64,000 nt of DNA, taken from assembly GCA_036674765.1 (NCBI GenBank), contig JARVKI010000027.1, positions 248,001-312,000 on the forward strand, read 5' to 3'. This stretch comes from Seiridium cupressi. Taxonomy: Eukaryota; Ascomycota; Sordariomycetes; Amphisphaeriales; Sporocadaceae. Position numbers and translations under genes: made by a program. Numbering within the stretch: the first letter of the stretch is position 1; each line of letters starts with the position of its first letter. The notes under the pieces were generated by a model, which was not told the DNA's origin, did no database searches, and saw nothing but the letters and a program-made list of their open reading frames with translations. Below, piece by piece: positions 46,573-58,152 of the stretch.

Positions 46573-47526
46573 ATGGCGCCAACCAACAATTTGGTCCATA
46601 TTGTGACCAAAAGGGAGGAGGCGGCTAGAACGAACGTGATAGTAGGATTAACACTCCTTTCCGGATTCGTTTTAATAATTGCTGCCACTGTGTGGGTTAG
46701 ATCCATTATGCGCAAGAGGGAGGAGAAGAAGCATAAGGAACTTTTGCGGTCTCAGGGCCACCGCAGCCATCATCATAGCCACAACACGGGCCAACGTCAT
46801 TCCCACGGCAGAAGTCATGGCGCCAGCAGGAGTGGCCACACCAGGCCTCGCAGCAATGACACTGTCCGGGGCCCAAGATTGGAAAGGCCCTTGCCTGTCA
46901 TACCTGCGGGCACCGGCCATATCATGCGAGCCACTACACAAAGAGGTAAGTCATCTCCGCCGTCATCATCGAGGTCGAAGCCCAAGTCGAAGCCCAGGCA
47001 CAAGGTCTCACGGTCCGCTTCCATTACCACCACCAAGCCCCCAGGCCTGGAAAGGGCAGCCAGCAACAAGGCCCGCAACCGCAGGTCCTCGGCGCCGGAG
47101 CGTTTTGATCCCCTTGACTGGCCTCTGCCTCGCACCCCCGTCGTCCCCATTCCGACCGTCCGCGCCGAGATCAAGCCCGCGCCAGCCCACGTCCGCCAGC
47201 CCAGCGCGTTCGAACGGGAGCTGCGTCGGACGGAGAACTTCCATCTGACGCAGTCCGAGCGGGGCGACCGGATCCGCGACGACGACGAGGACGGGAGTAT
47301 GGTCAGGACGGAGGTGAGTGAGTCCAATTCTTCGGGTATCTGTGACTACCTCAAGCTGTTGAACTCGGACGACACACCGGCTCTGGAAGACCGGCGTGAT
47401 GCCGCGAAGCAAGCAGAGCTTGCGAGAAGTCGTTCAGGCAACGGGGGTTCCCGGCCAAGCCTTCCGGCGATCGATATCAAGGGAGGCTTGAAGATTGAGC
47501 TGGAGGGCAAGAAGCATCGTGTTTGA
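46573..47526 (+). CDS. Single-pass membrane protein with basic cytoplasmic tail, unknown function
   Basis: Single exon, 317 residues from the ATG at 46573 (CATCATGGCG). One transmembrane helix at about residues 23-45 (VIVGLTLLSGFVLIIAATVW) follows a short N-terminus without a cleavable signal; basic MRKREEKKHK directly after it suggests N-out/C-in orientation. The long tail is rich in His, Arg, Ser and Lys (HRSHHHSHNTGQRHSHGRSH) with proline motifs, and ends in a conserved-looking IDIKGGLKIELEGKKHRV. No enzyme or receptor motif is visible. It might be an adaptor at the plasma membrane or ER, but that is speculation. Confidence 0.82.
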   Translation: MAPTNNLVHIVTKREEAARTNVIVGLTLLSGFVLIIAATVWVRSIMRKREEKKHKELLRSQGHRSHHHSHNTGQRHSHGRSHGASRSGHTRPRSNDTVRGPRLERPLPVIPAGTGHIMRATTQRGKSSPPSSSRSKPKSKPRHKVSRSASITTTKPPGLERAASNKARNRRSSAPERFDPLDWPLPRTPVVPIPTVRAEIKPAPAHVRQPSAFERELRRTENFHLTQSERGDRIRDDDEDGSMVRTEVSESNSSGICDYLKLLNSDDTPALEDRRDAAKQAELARSRSGNGGSRPSLPAIDIKGGLKIELEGKKHRV

Positions 47527-48381
47527 TAGGATTAGGCGAATAAGTCATTTAGTTGAGGGAAATTTATGTACCATATATATAATCTTTGACAAAGGTGAGC
47601 TTAGTCACGATTTCGCACGATTCGATGGTCAAGGGACAATGTATTTCTCTGATTTATATAGCTATCAATATTGGAAGGTTTTATACGCAGAAGACTTGAT
47701 ATTACGATGCAACTTGTGGCTCGACCTCCCTGGGTACCACGATAATTGATGATATGTTAATTAAGAACTTGGTCACATTTGCATGATTCCTCATCTGACG
47801 GTGTCGACTACGGGAAATATTTCTCGACTGCTATTGGTGTAAGACGTGGCCAGCATTTTGGGGGTGAAGATAGATTTAATTCCAGCTCATTAGGTCGCAT
47901 GGTTAAGCTAATTAATTAATTTATCTATCGATTATACAGTTAGTCAGGAGTTCCACGCTCATCTATGCTTAATTTCACTGTGGTGTCGTGGTTAAGGTTT
48001 CTGTAACGGATAGTTGCAGCACGCACCGGCGTCTGATTGGATTTGGTGGGGAACCGAGGTTGGGTTGGGGCGCAGGTCAACTTCGGTTAAACGAACTGCC
48101 AACGTGTAACAGGTCTGGAAACATCTTCAGTCACGCTCCCTCACACCGAGTACCATTGGGCAGATTTTCATTCGTTCTGACCAGCCACTATTTGCTCTCT
48201 ATCGCGACAGCCCCGCTCATTGCCATAGTGCTATGGTGCTCGCTTTTTGCTGACCGACATTCCATCAACCCAAGTTCAACTGTCCTCTGAACTGTTGCAA
48301 GGCCGATCAATCTCATATTATCCCAGTCCTTGGTCTGGATAGCACCTTTCAACGAACGCAAAGCCACGGAAAACCAACACA
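47527..48381. other. Intergenic region upstream of the histidine-phosphatase gene
   Basis: AT-rich, including a TTAATTAATTAATTT patch near 47911-47924. It holds 3' UTR and promoter sequence; no gene was seen. Confidence 0.5.
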
Positions 48382-49590
48382 ATGTCACTTGAGTACATCT
48401 ATGTGACCCGCCACGGGGTAAGCGTTTGGAGACAGAGGCCACAACTCCATATTGGTGTCTGGGACATGCCATCATCTAATCATGTGTCCTGGAAGTCAGA
48501 CGCCGCTGCTTGCTGATATTGCGTCAGTTCCGTTCATCGTTCACTGTCGATCCGGCCTCAGGAGTTTACACGTCAAACATTCACTCGCCAACGAAAATCC
48601 CTACTGACCCTCCCCTTACCTCCTACGGAGTCGAACAAGCCAATGAGCTGGCGGACCATCTACTGAAACTGGAGCCTCCGATTGACCAGGTCTATTCCAG
48701 TCCATACTATCGATGCCTGCAGACAATAGACCCTTTTGTGGTGAAACGCAATAAGATTGCACCAGCCCAGGGCAGCTCGGCAAAGATCAGGGTAGAGGGA
48801 GGCATCAGTGAGTGGTTTGGTCATGCACCTTGGCATCATCCAGCACCTGCGCCCCTCAGCAGACTGCAGGAGCTTTTTCCAAGTATTGACGGAGAATATG
48901 CCTCGCAGATTACACCAGCAAGCAACGGAGAGACTCTATCCCAGTTACACGACCGGGTTGCCTCTGCACTGGACATCATCATAGGCCAATGTGATAAGGA
49001 GGGGAAGAAGGCAATCGTCCTATGCACACACGCAGCTGCTGTGATTGCTTTAGGCAGAGTTCTCACGGGAAACATGCCCGAAGGTGTGGAGGAAGAGGAC
49101 TTCGCTGCGTTCACCTGCGGGTTGAGCATATACAGGCGACGAAAAGGTGACTACAATCAAGAATCCGTACGGGAAACGCCGGCTGATCATGATCCAGCTG
49201 CAGAGCACAGGCAATCTGCAGAGATTGTCGATCCTCATTCCCCAGCTCCTGCAGCACGCGATGCAACTCCGAAGTGGAAAGGCGGACTTGGAGTTGCTGG
49301 TGGATGGACCTGTGAAGCGAATTCAAACTGTTCGTTCCTCAAAGGCGGCCCTGAAAGAGGCTGGTAAGTAGTCGTGCTCTCCCGACGAGACATTGCTTCT
49401 TTGGGAAACATCCATATCGTATCTATGCTGATGATGACTAAGGCGGTTCTCTGGGGACGAATCTTTTAGTACTATCGGCAACCACAGCTTGGCAGGGTCT
49501 GGTGCTGGGCTTGGCGTAGATGTCGAGGTCCAAGGAACAAGGACACGAAAGGGGATTAGACAACAAAGTCCAGATGGCTCTAAGCTCTAG
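48382..49590 (+). CDS. Histidine-phosphatase (phosphoglycerate-mutase-like) protein, TFIIIC tau55/Tfc7-like
   Basis: Exons 48382-48417, 48528-49363, 49443-49590 give 339 residues. The tiny first exon carries the catalytic RHG (MSLEYIYVTRHG). The second holds YSSPYYRCLQT with the second-shell Arg, the SEWFG region, and the distal histidine in CTHAAAVIALG. The third exon (WRFSGDESFS) is reached by a GTAAGT intron; it matches the GDESF strand usual in fungal homologues and in the TFIIIC tau55 triple-barrel segment. Yeast Tfc7 (tau55) joins such a phosphatase-fold domain to RNA polymerase III factor TFIIIC. Whether this protein is a working phosphatase or a TFIIIC subunit is not settled by sequence. 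Both catalytic histidines are present. The first donor position is certain to about one base. Confidence 0.85.
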
Positions 49591-52500
49591 GCCATCCAGA
49601 GCGATGAAGATGCTGGAACGCTATAGCCGAACTTGCAGATCCAAAGCGACTGCATGCTTCCACAGTCATCTGATGTAGCGAAAACCAGACCCCCATCTTC
49701 TCCAATTAACATGTATATGTGGCAGACAAGATTATGTTGCCGGGGAAGCGCGACAGATACTGTGTTACTGTCTCACATCTGACCAAACGGCTGGCTTCGA
49801 GACAGCATAGCTGCACGAATCGATCGAGCCGCGCAGAATCTTTCATAGTAAGGTGGACCTTGCAGAACATATGGCACAAAAAAAGCATTTTTCTGTACAC
49901 CACGGATGAGATCTCCGGCCAGAGTGCGCAATCTAATCCGTCCAAACCGAGTAATTCGGGCCACCTACGAAAGTCGAATATGCAGCATCGCCCGATCCTA
50001 GCTTCAGCATGTTGCTGCAAAGCAAATATGCAGCAGTCGGCAGGGTCGATAGCGAACATACTTGTCAACGTTAGCGGGCGCCGAACTTGAAGAATGATGC
50101 AACTCTCAGGAGTTTCCAACGCCCCGGATTTCCACTTTTACCCGTCCACATCTGCCCGTCTTTTAAAGTTTACTCGGACGTTGACATTCAGCACGATGAG
50201 TATAACTCTCGTGGAGCCCTCGTGGCTGCGCGCCGTGCTTCACTCGGCATATAGTGGGCAGCGATCTGTGAAAAAGATTTGTCTGCGACCAGCCCTCCAA
50301 CGATGAAGGATTTCTGCCCGACTCAGACAAGGCGACCCTGTACTTACCATTGTACTTGATATTTTACTAATCGGATGACTTGTGACTCGGTAAGAAGCAA
50401 TCTTCAGTGAGCTGTAAGAGAGAAAAAGTCCAGACCGGTGGCTCACACGATAATATGATCTGCACGTTCAATGAAGCCTGCAGGTATAGCCTTAGGAAAA
50501 AGCAATTTGTACATCAACGGTTACACATGAACAAGCCACGCGGTAGCCTTGTTGAGTATAGCACTCCGCTGAGAGATGATCAAAGCCGCCAGCTCGCTTG
50601 TGTTTCTACTCGACGTGAAAAGTAAAGACATGCGGCGGAATTGTGCCGTGCCCTGGCATACCATGCCATGAAGCCTAGAAACGGCGGCATGGCGGCCTTA
50701 AGTCCGCGATGGGCATGAAACCGCATTAATTGCCATGTCGGTGGCAACAACGTTCAGACAAGATCAAGTCCATGTCTGACGGATTAGGAAGTGCATTCGG
50801 GAAAGAATCTAGAACTATGGGCGTATCTGGGTACGGTTCCCGGTGCCCTTGATGGAGAAGCATCTGCAAACAGTACAGTGATGAGTTCGAGATATCTCAG
50901 GCAATTTCAACAGTGGTCATCAATGCATTGTTATTCCGTACTCAATTTTATGCCTTTGTTTCTATTCGCATTGAAGTGGTCGTACGAACCGAGTTGCCTT
51001 GCACACCGTTGAGCCGTTGTGAGTGTGTACAAGCAAGCAAGCTCTTGACAGATTGATGCTGCCACCCGTGCCCCATGAATTACCACCTTAATGGTATTAT
51101 GAGCAGGACAATGTAGAATGCATCACCTCTAGCGTTGCTTCTGGATCGTGGCATTAGGCACATATGCCAGCGACTTTTCAGTGGCTGGCTTTGCGACAAG
51201 CTGTCTCTGTTGCCTGCAAGCTGTCATAAAATGGAAGGGAATCTGCATGCTCAAATGCGACAGATGCCGGGGGCCATTGCTTCTGATCGTCTGGGCTGCC
51301 TGCCTGTGCAACGTCCCCAATCCGTATGGCTGCCAGACATGCCCAGGAATGGCGTGATTTGACAGCGACCGTCAGGACCGCTAGTCGCCTACCCTCTGAG
51401 CGGGCCGAGGGGACGAGAGACGCGAGCAGGTCTGGGAGTCTGGACTCGTCTACCCCACGAAGTCTTCAGCGACCAATGGCCCGGCCGCCCGCCCACCCCG
51501 TCCACTCTGCCTCGCGCTTAGACAGCGAGCACCACCCACCCACGGTGCCGCGCGTGTTTGCCGTGCTGTGCTCGTCGTCTATTGTTCGCGCTTCTTCCCA
51601 CTCTGTCCCGCCCGTCTTGTCTTGTTTTGACCAAGGCCGCAGTCTTGGGCGGCGGCTGTGTATGGACGCTCTTGGGCCGCGCTCGGCTGGGGTTGGGGCC
51701 GGGTCGGATGGCGAGTCGGGATCTTGCAGGCTTTGCTGCTTTTCTGGCTCGAGAAGATTCCTCATTACGAACAAACAACAGATCCGCCTCGTCCAAAAGA
51801 CCCGGCAGCACTGCAACGCTCCTGGATAGACACTGGTCGAGCATGCCTGTCGTCCATGCAAAGTAGCCCCTCTCTTGCCGTATTCTGCTAGGCACCTCTT
51901 GCCATTCCGGAACATGATTGGCTGGAATGACCCAACCAGACGGCTACCACTGAGAATGAGTTTCTTCAGTCGCACAACAATGCAACCATGCCTGTCACAG
52001 TGCTAAAAACCATGATCTAACCTGCCAGCGCGCGGAGAAATTCGCTCGAGGCCCATCATGTGAAGACAACTCGAGCCGACCTGCTGCTGTCGAGAAATAT
52101 ACAACGGGTTGTTGTTGTTGTCTATGGAATTATGTATCACGTAGCAAAAAAAACAATGCCGGCAATCATGGACCTTGCGGCTCTATAGCGAACGGGCCGG
52201 GATGTGCCAGATTGCGGTGCACCTTGTATACAGGAACACCTAACGCACCACGGGCAGTCTTGATCGGCTACATCTGATTGAACAGTACACACGCCTGGGA
52301 TCACACTCCAAGCTGGGCTCCCTTGCATACATGAAGCGGGAGCTCCTGGGCACGTCTACCCCCATGAGGCATTGTCTTTTCTCTTGTTGTGCCGTGACAC
52401 GGCTGGTGCATTCCTCCCTCCTCTACACTGGGACCTTCACTCAACCATTGTTGCCGTAATCTGTGGCTCTAGCTACACGGCAGTACATGGTACCCAGCCA

Positions 52501-52886
52501 TCAGTACATTTTTGTGCCCATACTTGTGCAGCCGAGCAGCCCGGGTGGCATTTCTGCTGTTGATCGACATATGCTTTACCGCGCCCGGGGGTCTGCTAAA
52601 TATCCTGATGCTTGTTAATCACGGTCCTCTCCAGTTGATTCGACCCTCTCCGCCGGGTCGTTGTTGGCCATATATTAGACACTGGGCTCGACAAGACCCC
52701 AAGATCCACCCCATCCTGTTTATTCCTGCACGCACACAACCCACACGGATACCCTGTTCATAAATAAACCGCCGCCGCTTTCTTCACCCTAGCATCGGCG
52801 TCTCTGCTTGTCCAGGCTGTGCCTTCTAGTCCTCTTCATCGGTCCTGAACGTATCTTCGCCATCGTCGCTCTTGACGTTCTGCGTT
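49591..52886. other. Gene-poor region and promoter/leader of the gene at 52887
   Basis: No protein family recognised. A GC-rich part at 51.33-51.89 kb is open in several frames on both strands (up to 169 codons) without motif, so I read it as non-coding. The run up to 52886 has pyrimidine tracts and an AT-rich TCATAAATAAA at 52759-52769 that could act as a TATA element. Confidence 0.4.
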
Positions 52887-54287
52887 ATGGCGTTGGGACA
52901 AGAGCACGATTCTGTAGCGATGAACGCTGCATCATCTACCTCTGGATCTACTTCGACACGCCTTGAACTACCTCTGCGCTCACTTGAGTCTCGACACCCG
53001 CACAGCTCACAGCACTGCAAGCAACAGCCAATATGGAAACATAGCCCGTCTCCATCATTCCACACGGTATCATCTGTGCGCTCTCCAACTACCTCGTGTT
53101 GTTCGCACGACTCGTTTGCAGAGTCAGAAATCACAATGTCAATAACACCGTTGTCCCCCCCTCGCTCACCCCAGAGGCAGGAGTCTTCCGACTCTCAGCT
53201 AGACTCAGTATTGGCCAGACGACCATCGCTGAGCCCAGGATCCTGGAGCACGTCAGAGGATGTCAAGCTACCTCCACTGTTGCGCCGAGGATCAGCAGAG
53301 GGTTCCCTCCCCGGTCTGAGCAGCATCCTCACTGTACCAAGAACGGCGTCGCCACAGGCTCAAGGCCTACAGAAATACATGAGTGCTCTCAAGCTTAGTA
53401 CATCGCCTGATCCTTCAGCTACTGGAGACCCTGCATTTGTGGGAAATTCTAGCGAAGAGGTCACGGAAGTTCTCACCGCATACCGTGCCGAGAAACGAAG
53501 GCAGCAAGTGAATGGCTTGTGCAAAACAGGCCGGCCGAGGAGAGCGCATAGGCCACAAGTTCACCGATTGCCGTTATCCGCAGAGAGGTTAGACATTAGA
53601 ATCAACTATCTGCCACCCAGTCCGCCCAGGAATATACACTACTACGGCAGTTCATCATCATCGCCATCTAGATCACCTGATCCCTTACGGCCGAGTCGGC
53701 ATGGAAGGGTCGAGAAGGGCTCGAGGGAACACCCTCATAACAACCTTAGGTACTCGAAGGAGCAAATGGATTTCATTCGTTACCTCGCTATTGAAGAAGA
53801 AGGGCTCACCTGGGCAGTCAGGGAGGCCCGGTTTGCAAGACAGTACCCTGCCGACCCGGCGAAAGAGCGCCGCAGGCAAGGCGTGCAGGGTGTCTACTAT
53901 CGGCAGAATTGCTATTTACCGAAGCTCGATCTGGAGACAAACGCCATTCGATACTTGCCTAATGGCCATCAAGACCAGATGGAAATGAAGTGCAGGAAGA
54001 TGTCGAAGGTACCAAACCCAAAACTCTACGGCCTCATCAACCTATGGCCGGAGGAAGCACTTACCTATAGTTGGGTTAAACACGAACACAAACAGGAAGC
54101 GATTAAGATTGGTGAGTGGCTCCCTGCATCGGAGCACGTTGTATAGTGGTTTATACTAACTGTACTATCAGTTGAACAAAGGCGCAAAGAACGTGAGGAC
54201 GCTCGCACAGCAGCGGTCAAGAGTGGCCTCTGGACGGAAACTGCGCCAGCTGATAGCTGCGCCTGCTGCCGTTACATGAAACGGTAG
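52887..54287 (+). CDS. Hypothetical fungal protein with a possible helix-turn-helix (Myb-like) block
   Basis: Exons 52887-54111 and 54172-54287 (intron of 60 bases, GTGAGT donor, TACTAAC branch) give 446 residues. The first ATG (MALGQEHDSV) is used; a TTG upstream is not. Residues 1-285 are Ser/Pro-rich and disordered. At about 295-350, YSKEQMDFIRYLAIEEEGLT followed by WAVREARFARQYP and GVQGVYYRQ looks like the fungal pattern where a short three-helix Myb-like module reads 'D(E)FI..L...E.L.W..V...F...F....GVQ..YYR'. This hints at DNA binding. The spliced C-terminus ends CACCRYMKR, with a cysteine cluster. No name can be assigned; a transcription regulator is a fair guess. Confidence 0.8.
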
Positions 54288-56429
54288 AAATGCTTCACTC
54301 TCCACCAAAGCACCATGTTACGAGCAAGTCGCACTCCGAGTGTGGCAACTATACGTTAAACATATCTCCCATATTTTCGATCTCCTAGCCAGTCACTAGG
54401 CTACCAAAACCAATCGAAATTTCACATGATGAAGCATAATATCAATCCTCGTCCGCCAAAATGCCTGTCTCATGGTTCAGCATCATTTTCCCGATATACA
54501 TGTTTTATATTTCGCCTTCACTCCTGCGGGATCGGTGGTGGATTAACTTCACTGCAATGGGATCCTGGGTCATGACGGGACACTTTTCTGTGTTTCTATA
54601 CCTTGTCATCTGGGGCGGTGGCAGCTTATAATGTTACAATGTTAACAATCATTGGGTTTTTACTGTGAGCAATCTGATTAAATTTCACCTGTCGTGGCCA
54701 TACTGCATTTCTGGAAGTGGGCAAAAAGCCATGGCAAAGGCTCGGGGTGGTCAATATAAGTGAGCAGGCGACACTAGGACACTTGGCTCCGCAGCTGTCA
54801 ATCAATACGTACACGTAGCAAATCTTACATGACCGAACGAGTATAGTTATATATTGCAAGTTACTCAGAACTCTACTCTATACACATTCTCCTCCGTTCC
54901 GTTGAGTTGAGCATCGAGTTTCACGAATTGGTTAGAAATATTTAAGGGGGAAGAAAAAACCGGTTTCCCGCCACATTACGGACCTAGGCGCGAGGAACAG
55001 TCCTGTCAATCCTCAAAATATGCATACGCATCCTAATAGAACCAACGACTGGAGAAAGCCCCCATTTCTAGTTGAACCCTCGGCCCGGTCATCCTAGAGA
55101 TAAAGGCGGCAGCCGCTGGGCAGATAAACCCCAGCAAATCGGCTCCAGATTAGACTCTTGCAGGGGTTCGCTACATGATACCACGTCCTATTATTGATCC
55201 ACGAGGTAGGCTGTGAATAAGTTCCACCATTCAATCATTCTTGCTTGAATTACAATGCTGGAGGAGGAACCAACAAGACAGTCTAGTGGAGTCGCACAGC
55301 AAACAATTCCCATGTCTCCGCCTTGCGCCCCTGGCCGCCCCTCCTGATCCTCATGGTAGACCCAGCATCCCTCGGCTGGCTGGACCCGGCGATACACATA
55401 AGCGCGAGACGACTTTGACACATCTTGGAGCAAAGATATGATTCGTCCGCTGGCTCGAGATGCCGGAGTACCCCTTAGCATGGCACAGGCTATCACTGGA
55501 CGTGGTCGCTACCACACCCACACCCACACCCTGATAGTACGCCGTGGCCGCCTAGCTCGGCAAGGACTTCACTGTAGGCTCAAGACTGATGGCCCGCGAC
55601 TTTTTCCAGGCAAGGTCACCAAGGCTGCCAGAACTGGTCGTGCAGTTCCGTATGGTCATGTGCCTGCCAATTCCGCCCCTTGGACAGGTTTTCGTCAACG
55701 CGCACGTCTTGCCAAAAAGAAATGAGAATAAAAGACCGATACCTCGATACCTCGGTGAAAGAGACGATGAGGCTGTTCTAATTACCCGCACAGGTTTGTT
55801 ATTGACGGCCAAATGAGAGACATTACCAATCAACTGCTCGACGAGCTGTAAGAAACCGAACTATCTCAGATTCAGCAGGAAGCCAAGACACGCGTCAGGC
55901 GCTAGTGGATTGGTTGTCTTTGTGTTGTCAAAAAGAGTATCGATATGCCTTTGTTGTAAATCTTTCCAACTACGCAACAGTCAGATGAAACATTCAGACC
56001 AAAAGCAACAATACCCCTGCCTCGCGGCAGCGCCATTCCTAGTAAGCCGATCTTTCATGGCAGAGAGCATTAATAGAAGGGAAGATTAGCCGAATGCTCG
56101 TGATGATTACAGATGTACTTGGACTTGTCTTCACCACTACTTCGATGGAGCATTTGAAAATGTGAAACATATCCGAGTCCACTACTAATGTATCGAAGTA
56201 CCAAGACATCCTTTTCCTATCATGAACACCACCTTCCTCCGAAATTACCAGCATCGCGCTTCGACCGTCCAAGGAGTTGTCTGCCCACCACAACCCGACG
56301 GAAGCGACCAGATCCAGAGTGGCGAAAAACCTCACCACATCATTGCCTGTTTCTTGGTCACTGATTGGCCTGGCAATCACGTACTTTTGTCTTCATGCAC
56401 CCGCGGGTACGCGGTCGAGCCCTCTACTT
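54288..56429. other. Intergenic region
   Basis: No supported gene. A short telomere-like CCACACCCACACCCACACCC run lies at about 55512-55531. Frames on both strands at 55.4-55.8 kb overlap and lack motifs. Confidence 0.4.
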
Positions 56430-56755
56430 CTGGCCGTTCCCACAATCGTCAGTGGCTGGCAGTACATACCCCTCGACAGCAACGGAAGCAGCACCTGCGG
56501 GCATTTCCACATCGCGCTTATATTCTAATGACAACTGGCAATCTCGTTGTGTATCGCGAAGCCCAACAGGCCTCGGGTCTAAGGGCGCCTCGTAGACGCC
56601 TGTTGTGGACAGGCTCGGCGGGCCGGGAGGGTAAAATAAGCGGTGTGTATCTATGTCTGTGGGAGATGAGGGGCTTTGTGGTCGTGCAAAAGGAGATGGA
56701 GGCGTCAGTCCAATCTAAATTGTATTGGTACATTTCTGGTCGAGGTTCGGTGTAG
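56430..56755 (+). pseudogene. Probable relic of a bulb-type (mannose-binding) lectin gene
   Basis: In one plus frame the text IVSGWQYIPLDSNGSS then GHFHIALI runs to a stop at 56526-56528. In another frame it continues TTGNLVVYRE, LLWTGSAG, GVYLCLWEMRGFVVVQKE and LYWYISGRG to the stop at 56755. Together these follow the B-lectin repeat pattern: hydrophobic strand, GNLVVY, LW.SG..G, repeated. Fungal B-lectins bind mannose. The change of frame near 56520, with no room for an intron, and the lack of an in-frame ATG upstream, suggest a broken copy or an assembly error. The mannose-site residues of the second repeat are poorly kept. Recognition is by pattern only. Confidence 0.35.
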
Positions 56756-58152
56756 ATCTACTTCATGAATTTCTCTTCTACACAGATGACTCGAGCTGCT
56801 CAGGTGAGCCTTACAGGGAGAGTTGTAACGCCACCGTCGTCCACTAACTTGAATGTTCGGAGATTATCTAGTAACATCTTTCCACGAGCTCAAGCCACAT
56901 GGGGATGGGATTTATGTTTCCAACGATAGATATGTCACGGGCCCGGGAGAGCTACACGCCTTGGTGCCGTTGAATCCTCTGGGAATGCGGAATATCTTTA
57001 ACAGGGCTGGGTCAATAGTAGCTGTGGGATGATTTCGATGAGTGACCGAAGCAATCATATGAGTACAGCCCGTCGTTAGGGCTGCTTCCAACGACCCTCT
57101 GACCGAAAGCAGACTTCTCGGAAGGGCTTGCGCTCTTTGCTACAGTAGGATCGGCAAGTCCATCATCTCCAAAGCCTCCCTTTCACCGACACCGCGCCTA
57201 CTTTAGCAAACATGGAATAGGTTGATACCCACCTTCAGGCTGGCCTGGTACATATCGCATCTAGACACTGGTCGCCGTCCCGGAGAACTGGCACCGGAAC
57301 CCAACTAGTCGGAAGAAAGAAGGTCGGACGTCAAAGAAATATGCATCTCCGAACCTTATTTTCCCCATTTCATGCACGTTATTCTCAAGGATACGTTTAC
57401 CTGGGATGCGTGACGGCTTGTTTCCGTGCAAATCATATCTGGACGCCCTGTATAATCCTTGGAGCTCTGCATGAACATGACACACATCATATTTTTTATG
57501 TTGTTCTAACCCTTCGGATGTAACGCGGGAGGAATGAAAATTGCGTGTTCACGTGTTGTATACATGGTTTGTCTGTCATGATCAGACCCCTAGTCTGCAG
57601 GCTGACTGAAGAGATTCGCTTGTTCCTTGATTCGTGGGATTGCCACAGCCCCTTGCATCATGGTATTACTGTACAGTCATACCACTGTACAATGATATGA
57701 CTGCCCAAGATATGATTGCACAGTGATATGACCATTTCATGCTTCCCGGGCCCTGTTAATCTTCTTGTTTTTTGTGCTATCTCGTGGAGGGGGAAAAAAA
57801 AATAAGTTAGTGTGAGTCATTGAAAATCCCCGCCATCGTGAGAGAACCCAGTATGTTGTGGTGTCATGCTGTAACGTGGTTGGGCAAATCTTACGTTTGC
57901 TTGCGAGCTTCGAGTTGAGCTACACACTGTACTGGTATACTTAATAGGTATGCACTCTGGGTGATGACAGGTCAGGCAGAGACCGCTCCGGAAATTAAAT
58001 CACGTCGGCTAAGCGTGAGTGATCTTAATATTCATCTCGAGGCAGTGACTCTCAAGGCGACAATTGTCTTCGATAGATCAGGAATCATGATCCCAATTAA
58101 TTACTAGTTATTCAGATACATGTTGCCACCTATGTTCTTCGAAATAGACATC
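56756..58152. other. Intergenic region with an inverted repeat
   Basis: Holds the 24-base-arm inverted repeat at 57676-57732 and otherwise short, motif-free frames. The right end is the 3' flank of iwr1. Confidence 0.45.
57676..57732. repeat. Imperfect inverted repeat / hairpin
   Basis: Arms 57676-57699 and 57709-57732 pair at 20 of 24 positions with a 9-base loop. The core TGATATGAC also occurs twice in direct orientation (57693-57701 and 57724-57732). It could form a stem-loop in RNA or be a small mobile-element footprint. Confidence 0.7.

Noticed and set aside
51326..51975. Long overlapping frames on both strands in GC-rich DNA
   Set aside because: Frames on both strands overlap, carry no motif and look like composition effects in a leader or promoter region.
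55512..55531. Telomere-like CACACC repeats
   Set aside because: Only about three units, internal to the window, and not the TTAGGG-type repeat used by filamentous fungi.
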